A DNA stretch of 25,412 nt, taken from assembly GCA_038522735.1 (NCBI GenBank), contig JBCBJX010000037.1, positions 1 through 25,412 on the forward strand. The letters are read 5' to 3'. A model generated the notes under the pieces. That model had not been told where the DNA came from and did not search any database. It saw only the letters and a list, made by a program, of their open reading frames with translations. This DNA is from JBCBJX01 sp038522735 (GTDB lineage: Bacteria > Pseudomonadota > Alphaproteobacteria > Caulobacterales > Parvularculaceae). Below, one piece after another: positions 22,268 to 25,412 of this stretch; positions within the stretch are counted from its first letter, which is position 1; each line of letters opens with the position of its first letter. A program made the translations under genes and the position numbers.

Positions 22268-24301
22268 ATGACTGTCTTCACCGTCAGCCACGGCGTCGCG
22301 GCGCTCGCCAGCCTTGTCGCGGCCGCCTATCTCCTTATCGTCGCGCGCGACCGGCATCGATCAGCGTACGTTCTGCTCTTGCTGGTCTGGACCGCCGGGT
22401 TCGCCGCCGCGGCTTCGGGCTTCGTCGCGCCGGGCGCGCCGCTCTTCGCTGTCCTTGATATTGTCCGCACCGGCGTTCTCATCTGGGCGACTGCGGTCAC
22501 GCTCGCGTTCCTTGAGTCAGGCGAAGACCGGCTGCTCCCGCAGACGCCGCGCGACCGGGCCGCCGTCATCGGGGCGGCGCTCGCCATCGGCCTCGTCGCC
22601 GTCGCCCCGACCGGCCTGCTTGCGGCCTTCGCACGCATCGGCCTCGCCGTCGCGGGCCTGGTCTTCGTACAGGCGGCGCTGCAGGCGGCGCCGGGACGAG
22701 CGCGTTGGGGCGTTAAGCTGATCGTCATCGGCGCGGGCTCGGTCTTCGTCTTCGATCTCCTTTTCTTCACCTTCCTCGTCCTGAATCAGGCGGCGACCCC
22801 GAGCCTTGAACTGGCCCGGCCGTTCGTGAGCGCGCTCGCAGCCCCCCTTTTCGCCGTTGGCTGCTCGCGCCTCAGCCGCGTGCGCCGGTCGGTCGGCCTC
22901 AGTCGGCGCGTCGTCCTCGGCGGAACCGCGCTCCTTGCGAGCGGCCTTTACCTCTCGGCGATGGCCGCAGTCGGGTTCGTCCTCCGGCGGTTCGATCTGG
23001 AATGGGGCGGGCTCGTTCAGACGGTCTTCACCGTCGGCGCCGCTATGGTGCTGGCCGTCCTTGTCTCTTCGGATCAGGTGCGGGCGCGGGCGCGGAACTT
23101 CCTTACACGAAACTTCATGAGCGAGGCCTACGACTACCGCCTTGAGTGGAACCGCTTCGTCGACGCCATGGCGAGCGGCGACGCGGAGGAGGGTGAGACC
23201 GGTCTCCACGCCCGCGCGATCCGCTCCGTGTGCGACCCGTTCGACTGCTCCTCCGGAGCGCTTTACCTCGCCGATCGGCGAGGCGATCTCGCCCTCGTCC
23301 GCGACTGGCACTGGAACGCGCCGGGCGCAGCCCGCATCGCACCCCCGAGCATCGCCTCGCTTATGCGGGCAGCGGCGAATTCGGGCGGCGGCGCCGTCGA
23401 TCTCGATGACGACGCAGCGTATCCGGATGACGAGGCGCGTGGTTTCTGGGCGGCGATCGGCGATGCGCGCCTCGCTCTTGCGCTTTCCCACAGGGGGGCG
23501 CTCATGGGCTTCATCGTCGCGCGCCAGTCCCGCGCGCCGCGGCCGATGACGACGGAGGACGAGGACCTTCTCTCCATCCTTGGGCGCCAGATCGGAGGCA
23601 TGATCGCCGAAGCGCAGGTCTCCCAGGCGCTGCAGGACGCGCGTCGCTTCGAGCAGCTGTCGAAGAACTTCAGCTTCGTCGCCCACGACCTTAAAAATAT
23701 CGTCAGCCAGTTGTCGCTTATCGTTCAGCAGGCGGAGAAACACGGCGACAATCCCGAATTCCAGCGTGATGCTATGCTGACAGTCGGCGAATCCGTCGAG
23801 GCGATGCAGCGGCTCCTCTCCCGCCTGCGCGCCGCGAGGGACGGCGAGGGCAAGGACCTGCACGCAGACGCCGCCGCCGTTCTGCAGGACGTCCTTCAGC
23901 GCAAGGGTCGGGTGCTCGGCCGGGTTCGCGCCGACCGGATAGACGATCCGCTCCCCGTCCGCGCCGATCCGACGAGCCTTGCGAGCGTTGTTGAGAACCT
24001 GGTCCAGAACGCCATGGACGCGACGCCGGAGGACGGGTCTGTGGTCGCCTCCGCCTATCGCGACGGCGACCGCGCGATCCTCGAGATCCGCGACGACGGT
24101 AAGGGCATGGAACCGGACTTCGTGCGCGACCAGCTCTTCCAGCCGTTTCGCTCCACGAAAGAGGGCGGCTTCGGCCTCGGAATGTATCAATGCCGCGAGT
24201 GGGTGGAGGCGTGGGGCGGCGCGCTGGAAATCGCATCGACGCCCGGCGAGGGCACGACCGCCACAGTGCGGTTGCCTTCCCTCTCCGGGCCTGCCCAATA
24301 G
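22268..24301 (+). CDS. prsK: PEP-CTERM system sensor histidine kinase PrsK
   Basis: A 677-aa membrane sensor kinase. The N-terminal roughly 265 residues form seven or eight membrane helices; a GAF-like domain follows at about 290-440; then the kinase core, with the phospho-accepting His473 in FSFVAHDLKN, the N box ENLVQNAMDA, the G1 box IRDDGKGM and the G2 box GFGLGMYQCREW. The layout (multi-pass N-terminus, GAF, HisKA, HATPase) and its place between an exosortase-type sugar transferase and a sigma-54 activator identify it as PrsK. Its partner is the PrsR-type regulator that starts 47 bases downstream. The signal sensed is unknown. Confidence 0.94.
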   Translation: MTVFTVSHGVAALASLVAAAYLLIVARDRHRSAYVLLLLVWTAGFAAAASGFVAPGAPLFAVLDIVRTGVLIWATAVTLAFLESGEDRLLPQTPRDRAAVIGAALAIGLVAVAPTGLLAAFARIGLAVAGLVFVQAALQAAPGRARWGVKLIVIGAGSVFVFDLLFFTFLVLNQAATPSLELARPFVSALAAPLFAVGCSRLSRVRRSVGLSRRVVLGGTALLASGLYLSAMAAVGFVLRRFDLEWGGLVQTVFTVGAAMVLAVLVSSDQVRARARNFLTRNFMSEAYDYRLEWNRFVDAMASGDAEEGETGLHARAIRSVCDPFDCSSGALYLADRRGDLALVRDWHWNAPGAARIAPPSIASLMRAAANSGGGAVDLDDDAAYPDDEARGFWAAIGDARLALALSHRGALMGFIVARQSRAPRPMTTEDEDLLSILGRQIGGMIAEAQVSQALQDARRFEQLSKNFSFVAHDLKNIVSQLSLIVQQAEKHGDNPEFQRDAMLTVGESVEAMQRLLSRLRAARDGEGKDLHADAAAVLQDVLQRKGRVLGRVRADRIDDPLPVRADPTSLASVVENLVQNAMDATPEDGSVVASAYRDGDRAILEIRDDGKGMEPDFVRDQLFQPFRSTKEGGFGLGMYQCREWVEAWGGALEIASTPGEGTTATVRLPSLSGPAQ

Positions 24302-24348
24302 ACGACCCCGCCGCCGGCTGGCGCGGGACTTGAATGCAAAAGGGGACA

Positions 24349-25412
24349 ATGGGCCAGGCTGCAAAACGCAAGCTCCTCGTCGTCGACGACGATCCGGGCA
24401 TCCAACGAAGCCTCCGCTGGGCGTTCGAGGACTATGAGGTCGTGCAGGCGACGGACCGCATCCAGGCGCTCAATCTCTTTCAGAAACACGCGCCGGACGT
24501 CGTCACCCTCGATCTCGGTCTGCCGCCGGCGGTCGACAGCGCCGAGGAGGGGCTGAAAGCTCTGCGGTCGATGCTAGACGAGCGCCCCGAGACCAAGGTC
24601 ATCGTCGTCTCCGGCAACGAGGACACCGCGAACGCCGTCGCCGCTGTCGCCGACGGCGCGTATGATTTCTACGCCAAGCCCATCGACGCCGAGGTGCTCG
24701 GGCTGATCGTCCAGCGGGCGTTCCATGTTTTTGATCTGGAAGAACAAAACCGCCGCCTGCAGCGCGAGAAGCGCACGGACGGCAAGCTGGGCCTGGTGAC
24801 CGCGGACGCTGAAATGCTCCGCATTTGCCGCCTGGTCGAGAAAGTCGCGCCGTCGCGGGCGAGCGTTCTCCTCCTCGGGGAAAGCGGCGTTGGCAAAGAG
24901 CTCTTCGCCCGCGCGCTACACGATCTCTCGGATCGGGCGGCCGGCCCGTTCGTTCCGATCAACTGCGCGGCGATCCCGGATCAGCTCCTCGAAAGCGAGC
25001 TCTTCGGTCATGAAAAAGGCGCCTTCACGGGCGCAGTTAAGACCACCAAGGGTAAACTCGAGGTCGCGAACCGCGGGACAGTCTTTCTCGACGAGATTGG
25101 AGACATGCCGGCCGCCCTGCAGGCGAAGCTTTTGCGCGTGCTGCAGGAGCGGGTCATCGAACGGATCGGCGGGCGCGACAGCATCCCGATCGACATCCGG
25201 GTCGTCTGCGCGACGCACCAGAACCTGCAGGATATGATCGCCGACAGCGCTTTTCGGGAGGATCTCTATTTTCGCATCGGAGAGATCTCGGTCCGTATCC
25301 CGCCTTTGCGCGAACGCGCCGAGGACGTCGGTCTCCTCGCGCGCCATTTCCTCGACAAACACGCCGAGCGCGAACGCTCGCGCGCGAAACGCCTCTCGCC
25401 CGAAGCTGAGGA
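24349..25412 (+). CDS. prsR: PEP-CTERM system sigma-54-dependent response regulator PrsR (N-terminal part, 3' end outside window)
   Basis: The first 354 residues are visible; the frame stays open to the window edge. The receiver domain begins KRKLLVVDDDPGIQRSL with phospho-accepting Asp55 in VTLDLGLPP, and ends near YDFYAKPIDAEVL with the conserved Lys. The AAA+ domain has Walker A GESGVGKE at 177-184, the sigma-54 contact loop GAFTGA at 224-229 and Walker B VFLDEIGD with Asp248. The arginine-bearing FREDLYFRI and the PPLRER segment follow. An intact GAFTGA shows it can activate sigma-54 polymerase. An AAGGGG ribosome binding site lies a few bases before the ATG. A DNA-binding C-terminus must lie beyond the window. 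Confidence 0.95.
   Translation, partial: MGQAAKRKLLVVDDDPGIQRSLRWAFEDYEVVQATDRIQALNLFQKHAPDVVTLDLGLPPAVDSAEEGLKALRSMLDERPETKVIVVSGNEDTANAVAAVADGAYDFYAKPIDAEVLGLIVQRAFHVFDLEEQNRRLQREKRTDGKLGLVTADAEMLRICRLVEKVAPSRASVLLLGESGVGKELFARALHDLSDRAAGPFVPINCAAIPDQLLESELFGHEKGAFTGAVKTTKGKLEVANRGTVFLDEIGDMPAALQAKLLRVLQERVIERIGGRDSIPIDIRVVCATHQNLQDMIADSAFREDLYFRIGEISVRIPPLRERAEDVGLLARHFLDKHAERERSRAKRLSPEAE

Noticed and set aside
22517..24364. 615-codon open frame on the minus strand opposite prsK
   Set aside because: The composition is typical of an antisense shadow in GC-rich DNA (Arg, Asp, Glu, Gly runs), with no recognisable domain; prsK on the plus strand is unambiguous.
1..25412. CRISPR arrays, tRNA or rRNA genes, insertion sequences
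   Set aside because: No regularly spaced repeats, no tRNA-like or rRNA sequence, and no transposase-like protein or terminal repeats were seen on either strand.

Overview
The window is a high-GC, tightly packed stretch of a Gram-negative chromosome, most likely from an alphaproteobacterium. The gene set would fit the Parvularculales or relatives, but that assignment rests only on gene content and general protein character. The left quarter is housekeeping and secretion. It holds the end of a type II secretion operon (gspK partial, gspL, gspM, gspN, each overlapping the next by a start/stop junction), a small lipoprotein coupled to gspN, and on the opposite strand hemE followed by a short-chain dehydrogenase.

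From about 5.3 kb to the right edge the window is an exosortase A (XrtA) type exopolysaccharide locus. It encodes two GT4 glycosyltransferases, two FemAB-like/GNAT acyltransferases, a PglC/WbaP-type initiating sugar transferase, an XrtA-associated asparagine-synthase-like amidotransferase, an XrtA exosortase fused to an EpsI domain, an O-antigen-ligase-like protein, a HAD-UbiA prenyltransferase fusion next to a GT-C membrane glycosyltransferase, and a parallel beta-helix protein with RTX calcium-binding repeats. It ends with the PrsK sensor kinase and the first part of the PrsR sigma-54 activator. Two small membrane proteins (94 aa and 47 aa) sit inside the locus. No PEP-CTERM substrate is encoded in the window.

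The most notable non-coding signal is a set of four sequences with -24/-12 (sigma-54) promoter architecture, each with GG and GC separated by exactly 10 bases, each in front of a polysaccharide gene. They lie before the HAD-UbiA gene, before the initiating sugar transferase, and as a back-to-back pair in one 30-bp inverted repeat between xrtA and the ligase operon. Because the locus also encodes PrsR, which carries the GAFTGA loop needed to activate sigma-54, the sequence suggests a self-contained circuit: PrsK to PrsR to RpoN promoters to polysaccharide assembly and protein sorting. A palindrome about 140 bp upstream of the predicted sugar-transferase start of transcription is a candidate activator site.

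Working model (inference): the initiating transferase loads a sugar phosphate on undecaprenyl phosphate; the GT4 enzymes extend it; the amidotransferase and acyltransferases decorate it; the ligase-like protein polymerises or transfers it; and XrtA/EpsI sorts proteins to the surface. The HAD-UbiA/GT-C pair may supply and use a polyprenyl-phosphate pentose donor. The RTX beta-helix protein is probably exported by a type I system and acts on or binds the polymer outside the cell.
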